A stretch of 64,000 nt of DNA from the NCBI GenBank assembly GCA_937929915.1, contig CALFUN010000008.1, positions 1 to 64,000 of the forward strand, given 5' to 3'. The notes beneath the pieces are model-generated. The model saw only the letters and a list, made by a program, of their open reading frames with translations. It did no database searches and was not told the DNA's origin. The translations under genes were made by a program, and so were the position numbers. Origin of the DNA: an uncultured Caulobacterales bacterium. GTDB lineage: Bacteria; Pseudomonadota; Alphaproteobacteria; Caulobacterales; Maricaulaceae. Each line of letters opens with the position of its first letter. Positions within the stretch are counted from its first letter, which is position 1. Of this stretch, positions 1 through 9,838 are shown piece after piece.

Positions 1-339
1 GACATCTAGCTCATCGGCGAGAACTTGTGTCACCGCTGTCCAGGCTTGTTGTCCCATTTCAGAGCGGTGAACGGTGAGGGTAACTTGATTGTCAGGCGCG
101 ATGCCGATGAATAAAAGCGGGCCAGAGTCTGCGGTTTCAACGCCTGCCACACTGGGGGTTATGCCGTTATCGCTGTTTGTGACTTGGGCTGGCGCTTCGG
201 TTTTAGCAGAGCAGGCGGCAAGACTAACGCCTAGAACAAATGTGCCTGCCACGCCGACAAATCCGCGCCGCGATATATTTGTGATGTGGGCTTGAGGCGG
301 TTGGTTTTGGGCGGCAGGCAGATATTTTTCAAGAAACAT
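1..339 (-). CDS. Periplasmic molybdenum hydroxylase, IorB-like large subunit (partial, N-terminus only)
   Basis: This gene is not in the ORF track. Read on the minus strand from the ATG at 339, the frame stays open to base 1, giving 113 residues before the window ends. It has a twin-arginine motif SRRGFV at residues 23-28, a hydrophobic stretch ending in SLAAC (a possible lipobox), and then VTLTVHRSEMGQ followed by a leucine/alanine stretch and LADELD. The HRSEMGQ and A-x-ELD pattern is characteristic of the molybdopterin-binding subunit of isoquinoline 1-oxidoreductase and aldehyde dehydrogenase relatives in the xanthine oxidase family. Such enzymes are Tat-exported and hydroxylate aldehydes or N-heterocycles. 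XdhC and MocA-type maturation genes lie 18 kb away in this window. The substrate cannot be told. Confidence 0.8.
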   Translation of the reverse strand, partial: MFLEKYLPAAQNQPPQAHITNISRRGFVGVAGTFVLGVSLAACSAKTEAPAQVTNSDNGITPSVAGVETADSGPLLFIGIAPDNQVTLTVHRSEMGQQAWTAVTQVLADELDV

Positions 340-512
340 GGGGGCCGTTATCCTATCGCTGGAATATTTTATTTAAGGCCACATATCATAAGCGCGTAAC
401 TGCGCAAAGCTGTATAAATGTAATTTGAAAATTTAACTGGAAAGTTGATCGAGTCAGTGACAGGTTCGCGTAAGCCAATAATGTAATAAGCTAGTAATAT
501 AAAGAGTGTCTT

Positions 513-1370
513 ATGACGTCACTTCGCTATAAAATAGTTCAAGGTGTTTTGCGCACTACGAAATTTCGCGACAATATGCTCAAAGACCTCACGCGCGGCA
601 ATGCCCGTCATATGAAACCGCGAGGAAAATATGCTCCGCGCTTTACCCGCCAAGAATTTGACGGCCAAGCGGTTTGGATATGTAAACCTAAAACGACGCC
701 AAGCGGCAAAGCCTATGTGCATATCCACGGCGGCGGTTTTGTTTATGGTCTGCAAGCGGGGCATTATATGAGCCTGTGTGAATTTGCCGATAAAAGCGGC
801 GCGGTGGTCATTGTCCCTGATTATCCGCTGCCGCCTGTCTCTGCCGCCGATATTGGCGATTGGTGCTTACGGCAATATCTCAATATCGTCGAAGGTTACG
901 GCCAAGACAATGTCTATTTGGGCGGCTGTAGTGCGGGGGCGAATTTGGCGCTGGTCGTTAGCCAGCTTTTAACTGCGCGCGGTCTGCCACAGCCAAATCA
1001 CATACAGCTTTGGTCGCCTTGGCTTGATCTTTACACGAAACGCGATTTAACACCGAAAGAAAATAACGAGGCTTTAATTACCGCCGATGCGCTTATTCCT
1101 GCGCGTGAGAATTACGCCCAAAATCGCGACCTTCAAGACCCGCTCATCAGCCCTGCTTTTATGGATTTGGGCGGCTTGCCGCCTGTGCATATTTTAACGG
1201 GGCAACAAGATGTTTTATTCAACGATATTGATATTTTTGCCAAGCGCCTAAAGGCGGCAGATAAGCTAAAAAGCTATCGCGTTGAGCCGCCATATGGTCA
1301 TTACTGGATGTTTTATCCCGTCCCTGACAGGCATAAGACTTTGCAAGCTATGGCGGATTTGTTGCAATAA
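513..1370 (+). CDS. Alpha/beta hydrolase, hormone-sensitive-lipase type esterase
   Basis: A 285-residue alpha/beta hydrolase of the HSL (alpha/beta hydrolase-3) family. HGGGFVYG at residues 72-79 is the oxyanion-hole motif. The nucleophile is Ser140 in GGCSAG. Asp233 in LTGQQD and His263 in PPYGHYW complete the expected triad. There is no signal peptide, so a cytoplasmic carboxylesterase acting on short acyl esters is the likely role. AAGAG lies about 7 bases before the ATG. It converges on fadJ, and a hairpin sits between them. Its closeness to beta-oxidation genes fits acyl-ester turnover, but the substrate is unknown. Confidence 0.88.
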   Translation: MTSLRYKIVQGVLRTTKFRDNMLKDLTRGNARHMKPRGKYAPRFTRQEFDGQAVWICKPKTTPSGKAYVHIHGGGFVYGLQAGHYMSLCEFADKSGAVVIVPDYPLPPVSAADIGDWCLRQYLNIVEGYGQDNVYLGGCSAGANLALVVSQLLTARGLPQPNHIQLWSPWLDLYTKRDLTPKENNEALITADALIPARENYAQNRDLQDPLISPAFMDLGGLPPVHILTGQQDVLFNDIDIFAKRLKAADKLKSYRVEPPYGHYWMFYPVPDRHKTLQAMADLLQ

Positions 1371-1392
1371 AAAAACCCCGCACTTAGCGGGG
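1369..1392 (-). terminator. Rho-independent terminator of the fadA-fadJ operon
   Basis: The perfect stem CCCCGC/GCGGGG with loop ACTTA (1376-1392) is followed on the minus strand by seven T residues (A-run 1369-1375 on the plus strand). It lies 24 bases past the fadJ stop. The T-run is only on the minus strand, so termination of the hydrolase transcript from the other side would be weaker. Confidence 0.85.
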
Positions 1393-1415
1393 CTGAATTT
1401 CATATATTGGGCAGT

Positions 1416-3602
1416 TTACGAATATAAAGTTTTGCCCGCCTTGGCCATTTCGCGGAATTTCACAGGCGGGCTAAAGCGCGCGCCGTGGCGCTGGGCGAGG
1501 CGGTCAGAGATTTCGATGTAAGCCTCCATGCCAATCGTGTCGATATAAGAGAGCGGGCCGCCCGTATAAGGCGGGAAGCCAAGGCCGAATATCGCGCCCA
1601 AATCGGCGCTTTGCGGGTCGGGCACAACGCCTTCGGCAAAGGTTCGCGCAGTCGGCGCTAGGAGCGCATAGAGCAGGCGCTCTTTGACAATTTCGGGATC
1701 GGGTTGTTCGTCCAATAATGGATAATGATCGCTCATGCCTTTCCACAGATCAAGGCGCTTGCCGTTCTCATCATAATCATAGAAGCCTGCGCCAAAGCGG
1801 CGGCCAGCCCGGTTCCACTTCGTCACCATATTGGTCATGAAATCTTCGGTGCCAGAGGGGACATATTTATCGCCCATCTCTTCTTGGGTTGATGTCATAA
1901 TGTCATAACCCAGCTTGAGTGTCGTATCGTCTGACACGGCCAGCGGGCCGATTGGCAAACCAAGCAGAGCCGCGCAATTTTCAATTAACGCCATAGACAC
2001 GCCTTCTGTGACCATCAGGCTAGCTTCGTTGACATATGGCGGGAAGACTTGGTTGGTAAAGAAACCGCGCACGTCTTTGACGACAATCGGCGTCTTACGA
2101 ATTTTCTTATTATAATCAAAGGCGGCGGCAAGGGCCAAGTCGCCCGTACCTTCATGCGGGATGATTTCTAAAAGCGGCATTTTTTCAACAGGGCTAAAGA
2201 AGTGCATGCCGATAAATTGCTCTGGCCGCGATGAATTTTTCGCAAGGCCGCCAATAGGTAAGGTTGAGGTGTTTGACGCAAAGACGATGTTCTTGCCAAT
2301 CACGGCTTCAGTTTTCTTAATCACATCGGCTTTGACATCAGGGCGCTCAAATACGGCCTCGATAATGAGGTCGACATCTTTGAGCATATTGTAATCATCG
2401 GTCGGTGTAATACGGGCCAGGAACGCGTCGGCTTTGTCCTGTGTCATGCGCCCGCGTTTCACGCTTTTATCTAAGATTTTCTTGGAATAGGCGATGGATT
2501 TTTGCGCGTCTTCCATCGAGCGGTCAAGCGAGATGACTTCCATCCCCGCCTTGGCCGTCACATGAGCAATGCCAGACCCCATCAGACCTGCGCCAAGTAC
2601 GCCAACTTTTTTGATGTCAATCTTCGGCACAGATTTAGGCCGCTGCGCGCCTTTTTCTGCTGCGCCTTTATTGATGAATAATGTACGGATCATATTTTTT
2701 GACACATCGCCCGAGAGTAGCTTGACGAAATATTTCACTTCAATTTCTAGGGCCTTGTCCATGGGCAAGATAGAGCCTTCATAGAAGCAAGACATGATCG
2801 CTTGAACGGCGGGGTAATTGCCTTTGGTCTGCTCCATCGCCATGGCGTTAGCCGCCATATGGAATTGTACAGATTTTGGGTTCATAGCGCCAGAGCCGCC
2901 CGGAATTTTAAAGCCGCGTACATCCCACGGAGCGAGCGTTTTCGGATTGGCTTTAACCCAAGCTTTCGCGGCCTCAATGGTTGTGCCAGCTTCAACGACT
3001 TCATTGACAAGGCCTTGCGCCTTGGCTTTTTTTGCGTCTAAATTTTTGCCTTGTGTACACATGACAGCGGCATTTTGTAGACCGAGTAAGCGCATGGTGC
3101 GCTGTGTGCCGCCGCCGCCAGGCAGTAATCCGACAAGCACTTCTGGCAAGCCGAGTTTCACAGCAGGGCTGTCTGCGACAACGCGGTAATGCGAGGCGAG
3201 GGCGATTTCTAGTCCGCCGCCAAGGGCAAGGCCTTCAATAGCTGCTGCAACAGGTTTCGCTTTTTTACCTTCACGCGCGATTTGCCGCGCTGTATGGCCG
3301 CCCGTTTCGAATTTACGGAAGGCTTTGGAAAGTGACATGGCGGTTTCGACACTCTCTTTCGTGACTTCGCCACTTATACCGCTCATCATGGTCAAATCTG
3401 CGCCCGCCATAAAGCCGTTAGATTTACCAGAAGCCCAAACAAGGCCTTTCATATCGTCATTGCTGTTAAATTCATCGGCAAATTGAACAAGTTCTGTGAT
3501 GAAATCAGGGGTAATGACGTTCATAGTTTGATCTGGCACATCAATCGTCGCCAAAACAATACCGTCTGCATCTATCTGAGTTGAGAAATTCTTATAGCTC
3601 AT
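1416..3602 (-). CDS. fadJ: Multifunctional enoyl-CoA hydratase / 3-hydroxyacyl-CoA dehydrogenase (FadJ/FadB alpha subunit)
   Basis: A 728-residue two-part beta-oxidation enzyme. The N-terminal crotonase half contains EGLALGGGLEIALASH and LPGGGGTQR, which form the CoA-binding and oxyanion loops with conserved glutamates. The second half starts with the NAD-binding motif GVLGAGLMGSGIA near residue 335, followed by FASNTSTLP and GMHFFSPVEKMPLLE, the latter holding the catalytic His of 3-hydroxyacyl-CoA dehydrogenases. Length matches FadJ/FadB. It lies 36 bases downstream of a thiolase on the same strand, the usual alpha/beta pairing of a trifunctional complex. GGAAAG sits 8 bases before the ATG. 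FadB and FadJ types cannot be separated without a tree. Confidence 0.93.
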   Translation of the reverse strand: MSYKNFSTQIDADGIVLATIDVPDQTMNVITPDFITELVQFADEFNSNDDMKGLVWASGKSNGFMAGADLTMMSGISGEVTKESVETAMSLSKAFRKFETGGHTARQIAREGKKAKPVAAAIEGLALGGGLEIALASHYRVVADSPAVKLGLPEVLVGLLPGGGGTQRTMRLLGLQNAAVMCTQGKNLDAKKAKAQGLVNEVVEAGTTIEAAKAWVKANPKTLAPWDVRGFKIPGGSGAMNPKSVQFHMAANAMAMEQTKGNYPAVQAIMSCFYEGSILPMDKALEIEVKYFVKLLSGDVSKNMIRTLFINKGAAEKGAQRPKSVPKIDIKKVGVLGAGLMGSGIAHVTAKAGMEVISLDRSMEDAQKSIAYSKKILDKSVKRGRMTQDKADAFLARITPTDDYNMLKDVDLIIEAVFERPDVKADVIKKTEAVIGKNIVFASNTSTLPIGGLAKNSSRPEQFIGMHFFSPVEKMPLLEIIPHEGTGDLALAAAFDYNKKIRKTPIVVKDVRGFFTNQVFPPYVNEASLMVTEGVSMALIENCAALLGLPIGPLAVSDDTTLKLGYDIMTSTQEEMGDKYVPSGTEDFMTNMVTKWNRAGRRFGAGFYDYDENGKRLDLWKGMSDHYPLLDEQPDPEIVKERLLYALLAPTARTFAEGVVPDPQSADLGAIFGLGFPPYTGGPLSYIDTIGMEAYIEISDRLAQRHGARFSPPVKFREMAKAGKTLYS

Positions 3603-3638
3603 TTTATCTACTTTCCGTGTGTGTTTCGGGATACGTAT

Positions 3639-4847
3639 TTAAACGCGCTCGATGATCGTTGCTGTGCCCATGCCGCCGCCAATGCAAAGTGTGACAAGTG
3701 ACGTTTCTTTATCTGCGCGCTCTAGCTCATCAACCATTGTACCCAAGATCATTGCGCCAGTTGCGCCAAGCGGATGACCCATAGCAATCGCGCCGCCATT
3801 GACATTAATTTGGCCGTGATCGATGTCCAACGCTTGCATAAAGCGCAATACAACTGCGGCGAAAGCTTCATTTAACTCGTAAATATCAATATCATTAATA
3901 TCCATACCGGCGCGTTTAAGGGCTTTTTTGGCGGCAAATTCTGGGCCTGTTAGCATGATGGTTGGCTCTGATCCGATAGAGGCCATAGAGCGGATACGTG
4001 CGCGCGGTTTCAAACCAAGACGCTCGCCTGTGTCTTTGTTTCCGATTAAAAGAGCGCCCGCGCCGTCAACAATGCCTGATGAATTACCCGCGTGATGCAA
4101 GTGATTGATTGTCTCGAGTTCAGGGTATTTTTGCTGTGCAACGCTATCAAAACCGAAATTCTCGCCCATCATAGAAAAAGCAGGATTGAGCGCGCCAAGG
4201 CTCTGCATATTTGTGTCGGGCCGAATGGTTTCATCATAATCCAAGGCTGTCAGGCCCAAAACATCTTTGACAGGGATAATGGATTTTTTAAAACGGCCTT
4301 CATCCCAGGCTTGTTTGGCGCGCTTGTGAGACTCGACAGAATAAGCATCCAGATCATCGCGGGTGAAGCCATATTTTGTTGCGATTAAATCTGCCGATAC
4401 GCCTTGAGGCACAAAATAGTTTTTAAAGGCCGAGGCTGGATCGGTTGGCCATGCGCCTCCATCGCTGCCCATTGGCACACGCGACATGCTCTCAACGCCG
4501 CCGCCGATGGCTAAATCACATTCGCCTGACATGACTTTGGCGGCTGCGATATTGGAGGCTTCCAGACCAGAGGCGCAAAAGCGATTGACTTGAATGCCAG
4601 AAGTCGTGTTTGAATATCCTGCATTCATAATGGCCGTGCGCGTAATCACCGCGCCTTGCTCGCCGACAGGGGAGACACAGCCAAAGGCAACATCTTCGAT
4701 TTCGGCTGAGTCGATTTCATTCCGGTCTCTGATAGCTTCAAGCACCTGAGCTGCTAAGGCGACAGGTGTAATTTCGTGAAGAGAGCCGTCTGGTTTGCCT
4801 TTTCCGCGCGGGGTGCGGACTGCGTCAAAAATATAAGCGTCTGTCAT
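3639..4847 (-). CDS. fadA: Acetyl-CoA acyltransferase (thiolase, FadA/FadI type)
   Basis: A thiolase of 402 residues, the cytoplasmic last step of fatty acid beta-oxidation. The acylation cysteine is Cys91 in [32 protein letters not shown] (catalytic His) and CIGGGMG (C-terminal catalytic Cys) follow in the expected order. The ORF track starts five codons earlier, but AAAGG lies 6 bases before the internal ATG at 4847 and would overlap the upstream ATG, so I use 4847 (protein starts [15 protein letters not shown]). It is first in a two-gene operon with fadJ. A palindrome of PsrA/FadR-like form lies about 90 bases upstream. Confidence 0.92.
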   Translation of the reverse strand: MTDAYIFDAVRTPRGKGKPDGSLHEITPVALAAQVLEAIRDRNEIDSAEIEDVAFGCVSPVGEQGAVITRTAIMNAGYSNTTSGIQVNRFCASGLEASNIAAAKVMSGECDLAIGGGVESMSRVPMGSDGGAWPTDPASAFKNYFVPQGVSADLIATKYGFTRDDLDAYSVESHKRAKQAWDEGRFKKSIIPVKDVLGLTALDYDETIRPDTNMQSLGALNPAFSMMGENFGFDSVAQQKYPELETINHLHHAGNSSGIVDGAGALLIGNKDTGERLGLKPRARIRSMASIGSEPTIMLTGPEFAAKKALKRAGMDINDIDIYELNEAFAAVVLRFMQALDIDHGQINVNGGAIAMGHPLGATGAMILGTMVDELERADKETSLVTLCIGGGMGTATIIERV

Positions 4848-5176
4848 GGGAAACCTTTCCACATTGAATATGAATTTGCTTTGTTAGAAACCTTTTGAGG
4901 TAAAAAGAAAAGGCTTTACCTTTGAATGGAGGGCTTACAAACTTGTTTGTGTGGCATGTAATATTGCATGTCCAATTATCAAATTTAACTAAAATATCCG
5001 TTATCGTAATGGCTTTTTTCAGATTTCGTCATATTTTGTTGCGCATAAAGCACAACATTTTCAAAACTGCATGGTAAGTCTTGTAATTTGCTTGAGTTTT
5101 TCGACATCGCATCTTATCCCAAATTTAAGGAAGCTTACATAAGTTTGTGAAAATCAACAAAAACAAATGGGGAAAT
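4848..5176. other. Divergent intergenic region between fadA and the TonB receptor
   Basis: These 329 bases hold the promoters of fadA-fadJ (minus) and the receptor (plus). Two inverted repeats are visible: AGGTAAA-N10-TTTACCT at 4898-4921 and ACAAAC-TT-GTTTGT at 4937-4950. I could not assign -10/-35 boxes with confidence. No small ORF with a convincing ribosome binding site was seen. Confidence 0.6.
4937..4950. promoter_or_regulatory. Candidate fatty-acid-responsive operator (PsrA/FadR-like palindrome)
   Basis: The sequence ACAAACTTGTTTGT has perfect six-base arms around TT. Its core CAAAC-N2-GTTTG fits the G/C-AAAC-N2-4-GTTT-G/C form described for the TetR-family fatty acid regulator PsrA. 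It lies between fadA-fadJ and a TonB receptor, so either or both could be controlled. No TetR regulator gene is present in the window, so the binding protein is inferred. Confidence 0.45.
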
Positions 5177-7984
5177 ATGTCTAAATATTCTACATTAATT
5201 AGTTCATCAGCGATTGCTTTAGCGATGATGGCAAGTCCAGCCTATGCGCAATTTGAAGATGAAATCATTGTGACAGCGACAAAACGCGAAACAACTCTGC
5301 AAGATACGCCTATTTCCGTCAGCGTGACATCTGCCGAAGTGATTGAGCAAGCTCAGATTTTGGATATTTTATCGCTTCAAAGTATTGTACCCACATTTCG
5401 TGTTTCTCAGCTTCAAAATACAGCGAATACGACACTGACCATTCGCGGTTTTGGTAATGGGGGTAATAACCTAGGTATCGAACCGGCCGTTGGTTTGTTT
5501 ATTGACGGTGTTTACCGCTCACGTGCGGGCGCGCAAATTGCAGATTTACCTGCTCTTGAGCGTATTGAGGTTCTAGCTGGCCCGCAAACAACATTGTTTG
5601 GTAAAAATGCCTCTGTGGGTGTTGTGAGCATTGTCACTGAAGCCCCGCAATTTGAGACACAAGGTTATATTGAAGGCGGCTATGGTAATTTCGACGCTAC
5701 ATTTGGCCGGGCTTATATAACGGGCGCACTTTCTGATACGGTCGCCGTGAGTCTTGGCGGCGGTTTCCAGCAGCGTGATGGTTTATTTGAGCCAGCTCTC
5801 GGGACATCAGGCGGTGAGCTGAATGATCGCAATCGTTTCAATTTGCGCGGCCAAGTTTTATGGCAGCCTACGGATGATTTTAAAATTCGTCTTATCGCAG
5901 ATAGAAGCCAAATTGATGAAAATTGTTGCGGCACAACAACGGCGGTCGTGGGGCCAACAGTGCCGCTTGTCCAAGGTCTTGGCGGACAATTAGCGAGTGT
6001 CGGATTGGGCCAAGCACAAGGCCTGAACCCAAATGCATTTAGTCAGCAAACAACGCTTAATTCAGGCACTCCAAATGATATTGAAGATCAAGGTGTCTCA
6101 GCACAAGTTGATTGGAATGTTACAGATAATATCTCTTTGACATCGATTACAGCTTTCAGAAGTAATGATTCAAGTTTTGATAGTGATAGTGACTTCACAT
6201 CTATTGAAATTTTGGAAAATGTTTTCCAAGCGGCTGATATTGATACATTTACACAAGAATTTCGTCTCACATCAAATTATGATGGCCGAATTAATTGGCA
6301 GATTGGTGCAACTTATTTTGATGAGACGATTGATTTAAATTCAGGTATTGATTTTGGTTCAGATGCCCGTCCTTTCCTTGACGCTTTAGGTGTAAGCGCG
6401 GGCGCGCAGGCTGCGGCTGCTGGCGGTGATCCAAGTCAGTTGATTGCCTTGGGCCAAGCGATTGCTACAGGTAATTTGCGCAGTTTCGTGGCTGTGAACT
6501 CACCTCTGATAGGTGTCGAGCAAGCTTTAGGGTTTGAACCTAACACATTCTTTGGTGATCAGGTCGTTATCGATGAAACTTTCGAGCAAGATAATGAATC
6601 TTTCTCTATTTTTGGTACAGTTGACTTTGATGTCACAGATAAGCTTACACTGACAGTTGGTGGTAACTACACGGATGATAATAAAGATGTCGCTGTGAGT
6701 ACGGTCAATAATGATATTTTCAGTAATTTAGACCTTTTGGGCGCTGATGGGGTTACTGTTCTTACAGTCGGCGGGTTAGCTGCAAACTTCCCAGCTGTCG
6801 CCGCGTCATGCGGGTTAGGTCAGTTAGCTTTTAGTCCTGAAAATGTTGGTGCGGTTTTGGCAGCTCCAGCTTGTTTCATTGACACGATGGGCAATACGGC
6901 GCCTGGCTCTGTTGTATTCCCAGGCTTCCAAGCTCAAGTGGCGGCTGGCGTGGCTGCACTTGATTTAACAGATCCTGCACAAAACCCGCTTGTTGGGTTA
7001 ACGGCGTTCCAATTCCAACCGCAATTTTTGGACTTCCCTAATTCTGTTGAGAATGGCCAAACACGCGATGAAGATTTTTCATGGAATATCAGAGGCGCTT
7101 ATGAGTTAAATGATAATTATACGGTTTATGCCAGCGCAGCGACGGGTTTTAAAGCCTCATCATTTAACCTAACACGCGACTCGCGCCCATTCCTTGCTGA
7201 CGGGGCAGCGTTGCTTGGAGCAGGTTTATTGCCAAATAACTTCTCACTGCCTGATCCTAATAATTTGGCATTCCCAAATGGTCGTAACTTCGGCACAAGA
7301 TTTGCCGAGCCAGAGGATATTCGGACATTTGAAGTTGGTGTAAAGTCGAGATTTACGCGCGGCGCATTAAACATTGCTTTATTTGATCAGCAAGTTGAAA
7401 ATTTCCAATCAACTATTTTCCAAGGGACAGGTTTTGTCTTGGCAAATGCGGGTCAGCAATCAACACAAGGTATTGAATTTGATGGCACATTTGATGTGGC
7501 TGATTGGCTAACCGTTACAGCGGCGGGTGTTTTTCAAGATCCTGAATTTGATGATTTCCAAGGCGCGCCTGTTATTACTGGCGGAGAGGTCGATCTGGCC
7601 GATGGTGTAGCCGATGGTATTGGTGATCTATCGGGCCAACGCCCTGCGGGTATCAATCAAGTGTCCCTATCAACATCAGCGACATTTAAATATGAATTTG
7701 AAAATGGTATTAGCGCTTTCCTACGCGGTGATTATCAGTTCGAAGATGACGTACAGGTCGTCGATAATATTGTCGGCGTGAACCGTTCAACAAATATCTT
7801 TAATGGCGCACTTGGCTTTAACATGGATAATGGCGTTGGCATTCGTTTCTGGGCGCGTAACATCACGGATGACCGCTCATTTACCAGTGCATTCCCGGGC
7901 GTTATCCAGGCGGGTACTGTCAATACATATCCAAATGAGCCGCGGACTTATGGCGTTTCACTTCGCTATAATTTCGGCGGATAA
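5177..7984 (+). CDS. TonB-dependent outer membrane receptor
   Basis: A 935-residue outer-membrane receptor. The signal peptide ends in SPAYAQ near residue 25, followed at once by a TonB-box/plug start DEIIVTATKRE. The plug domain shows the usual TIRGFG and VGLFIDGVYRSR elements and ALERIEVLAGPQTTLFGKNA. The C-terminus YGVSLRYNFGG ends in a beta-strand with an aromatic, as expected for a 22-strand barrel. The track starts at a GTG (5147), but GGGGA lies just before the ATG at 5177 and the mature signal peptide begins there. Position between beta-oxidation genes and an acyl-CoA ligase suggests uptake of a hydrophobic or acyl substrate; this is inference. Confidence 0.9.
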   Translation: MSKYSTLISSSAIALAMMASPAYAQFEDEIIVTATKRETTLQDTPISVSVTSAEVIEQAQILDILSLQSIVPTFRVSQLQNTANTTLTIRGFGNGGNNLGIEPAVGLFIDGVYRSRAGAQIADLPALERIEVLAGPQTTLFGKNASVGVVSIVTEAPQFETQGYIEGGYGNFDATFGRAYITGALSDTVAVSLGGGFQQRDGLFEPALGTSGGELNDRNRFNLRGQVLWQPTDDFKIRLIADRSQIDENCCGTTTAVVGPTVPLVQGLGGQLASVGLGQAQGLNPNAFSQQTTLNSGTPNDIEDQGVSAQVDWNVTDNISLTSITAFRSNDSSFDSDSDFTSIEILENVFQAADIDTFTQEFRLTSNYDGRINWQIGATYFDETIDLNSGIDFGSDARPFLDALGVSAGAQAAAAGGDPSQLIALGQAIATGNLRSFVAVNSPLIGVEQALGFEPNTFFGDQVVIDETFEQDNESFSIFGTVDFDVTDKLTLTVGGNYTDDNKDVAVSTVNNDIFSNLDLLGADGVTVLTVGGLAANFPAVAASCGLGQLAFSPENVGAVLAAPACFIDTMGNTAPGSVVFPGFQAQVAAGVAALDLTDPAQNPLVGLTAFQFQPQFLDFPNSVENGQTRDEDFSWNIRGAYELNDNYTVYASAATGFKASSFNLTRDSRPFLADGAALLGAGLLPNNFSLPDPNNLAFPNGRNFGTRFAEPEDIRTFEVGVKSRFTRGALNIALFDQQVENFQSTIFQGTGFVLANAGQQSTQGIEFDGTFDVADWLTVTAAGVFQDPEFDDFQGAPVITGGEVDLADGVADGIGDLSGQRPAGINQVSLSTSATFKYEFENGISAFLRGDYQFEDDVQVVDNIVGVNRSTNIFNGALGFNMDNGVGIRFWARNITDDRSFTSAFPGVIQAGTVNTYPNEPRTYGVSLRYNFGG

Positions 7985-8000
7985 ATTAAACAAAAATTCA

Positions 8001-8058
8001 GAGCCTTATTGCAAGGCTCAAATGAGAGAGAAAAGGCCGCTTTTGAGCGGTCTTTTTT
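8001..8058 (+). terminator. Terminator of the TonB receptor gene (tandem hairpins)
   Basis: A first hairpin GAGCCTT/AAGGCTC (8001-8019) is followed by GGCCGCT-TTTG-AGCGGTC (8035-8052) and six T residues. The second is a standard Rho-independent terminator 50 bases past the receptor stop. Confidence 0.8.
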
Positions 8059-8062
8059 GTGT

Positions 8063-8076
8063 CAAACTTATGTTTT
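8063..8076. promoter_or_regulatory. Possible second CAAAC-N4-GTTTT operator-like site
   Basis: CAAACTTATGTTTT resembles the palindrome at 4937-4950 with a four-base spacer and one mismatch. It lies about 135 bases before the acyl-CoA ligase start. On its own it is weak, and it is listed because it shares the CAAACTT...GTTT pattern. Confidence 0.2.
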
Positions 8077-8210
8077 CACAAATTAAACTTGATAAATTGC
8101 CAAAGACAAAGAATGGTAAATACGGCTCAAAGCTTTTATGGTTCTAAAGCTATAATTACACAGGCTGTCATGATAAATTATAAATAAGCATAAGCAGGGG
8201 AGTTGGGTTT

Positions 8211-9749
8211 ATGACGATTTTTGTTCAAGATTGGGTGGAGCATCACGCCGCGGTGGCCCCTGATAATATTGCGCTTATAGACTTGGCCAGTCAGCGCCAA
8301 TTTACCTATCGGCAAATGCATGACCGTGTTGCGCGCGCCGCAGGTTTCTTGACAGCAAACGGTATTAAACAAGGCGACCGTGTTGCATTTCTAACGCTCA
8401 ATACTACGGATGTTATGGAATTGATATTTGGGTGTTGGCGGATTGGCGCAATATGTCTTGCCTTAAATTTCCGCCTAACCCCGCCAGAACTTGCATTTAT
8501 CTTAAAAGATTCAGATTGCTCCATGGTGCTGGTTGATGCGCCATTTGCTCCGCTTGCGAAGGCAACAAAGCCAATCACGAATGTGCCTGATTGGGTTCAT
8601 ACAGATGGGGTTGGCGGAGAGAGTGACTATGAAGCTGGCTTGGCAAAAGCTGTGCCGATTTACGATATGATTGAGCAATCCATCGAAGATCAAGCCTTAT
8701 TGATGTATTCTTCAGGTACAACAGGACGGCCCAAAGGCGTGATTATCACTCATGCTATGCTGGAGTTTACGAATAGTGCTGCGGCACGCACAGGCCAGTC
8801 GGTGCAAAAGAGTGTGTCATTGAATAATATGCCGATTTTCCATATTGCGGGTCTAAATGTGACCTCTTTACCAACGATTTGGTCGGGCGGTACATGCGTG
8901 ATGATGCGCATGTTTGATCCAGAGGCAACGCTTAAGGCTTTGGATGATGCGGCGCTTGCTATCAATACTATTTTTATGGTGCCTGCGGCTTATACGGCTC
9001 TCAAATCACACCCTGATGTCGATAAAATAGACGTCTCGCGCATAGAATTAGCGCTTTGCGGCGCGGAAACTGTGCCCGAAGTTTTGATAAAATGGTGGCT
9101 CGATAAAGGCATCATCATTCAAGAGGGTTACGGCATGACCGAAACTTGCGCGGCGGGGTGTTTGATAGCCAAAGATGATATTCCGCGTAAAATTGGATCC
9201 GCTGGTAAAGCGCTTATCCATTCTCAAATTCAAATTACAGATAAAAATGGACAGCCTTGCGCGCCAAATGAAACAGGCGAGATTTGGTTTAAAGGCGCTG
9301 CCATTACACCAGGATATTGGCGCAACCCTGAAGCGAATAAAGCAGCATTTTCAAATGGATGGTTTCGCTCTGGCGATATTGGCCGCAAAGATGAGGAAGG
9401 TTTTATTTATATCGAAGATCGTCTGAAAGATATGTATATTTCAGGGGGTGAAAATGTTTATCCTGCTGAAGTTGAAGGTTTATTATACGAATTACCAAAT
9501 ATTGCTGAAGTCTGCGTTATCGGTGTACCTGATAGCCATTGGAGCGAAACAGGCTGCGTCGTTGCTGTATTTAAAGATGGACAAGACATGGATTTAAAAG
9601 CGATTTTAGCGCATCTGGACGGGCGGTTGGCAAAATATAAATTACCAAGCCATTTACATGTTGTGCAGGCACTTCCGCGCGGCGGTACGGGAAAAGTTTT
9701 AAAATTTGAGTTGCGTCAATCTATACCCGACCAGCTAGAATTAGCGTAA
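8211..9749 (+). CDS. Acyl-CoA synthetase (AMP-forming, fatty-acid-CoA ligase family)
   Basis: A 512-residue adenylate-forming enzyme that activates a carboxylic acid to its CoA thioester. The P-loop YSSGTTGRPKG is at 166-176. GYGMTETCAAG is the A5-type motif, SGDIGRKDEEG and IEDRLKDMYISGGENVYP form the hinge and A8 region, and PRGGTGKVLKFELR carries the catalytic C-terminal lysine. AGGGGAG precedes the ATG at about 10 bases. Length and motifs fit medium/long-chain or cyclic acyl substrates, but the chain length cannot be read from sequence. It stands alone between the receptor and the convergent oxidoreductase. Confidence 0.9.
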   Translation: MTIFVQDWVEHHAAVAPDNIALIDLASQRQFTYRQMHDRVARAAGFLTANGIKQGDRVAFLTLNTTDVMELIFGCWRIGAICLALNFRLTPPELAFILKDSDCSMVLVDAPFAPLAKATKPITNVPDWVHTDGVGGESDYEAGLAKAVPIYDMIEQSIEDQALLMYSSGTTGRPKGVIITHAMLEFTNSAAARTGQSVQKSVSLNNMPIFHIAGLNVTSLPTIWSGGTCVMMRMFDPEATLKALDDAALAINTIFMVPAAYTALKSHPDVDKIDVSRIELALCGAETVPEVLIKWWLDKGIIIQEGYGMTETCAAGCLIAKDDIPRKIGSAGKALIHSQIQITDKNGQPCAPNETGEIWFKGAAITPGYWRNPEANKAAFSNGWFRSGDIGRKDEEGFIYIEDRLKDMYISGGENVYPAEVEGLLYELPNIAEVCVIGVPDSHWSETGCVVAVFKDGQDMDLKAILAHLDGRLAKYKLPSHLHVVQALPRGGTGKVLKFELRQSIPDQLELA

Positions 9750-9838
9750 GGCTTAGATGCGGCTCTGTAATAGATTTTCGCTCATTAGATGGTTTGGTTA
9801 CTAAAGGTCATCAGATTATCGCTGCGTGCCGTTTAAAT

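Noticed and set aside
89-295. 68-codon plus-strand ORF at the left edge
   Set aside because: It lies opposite the IorB-like N-terminus, which is supported by a Tat motif and the HRSEMGQ signature.
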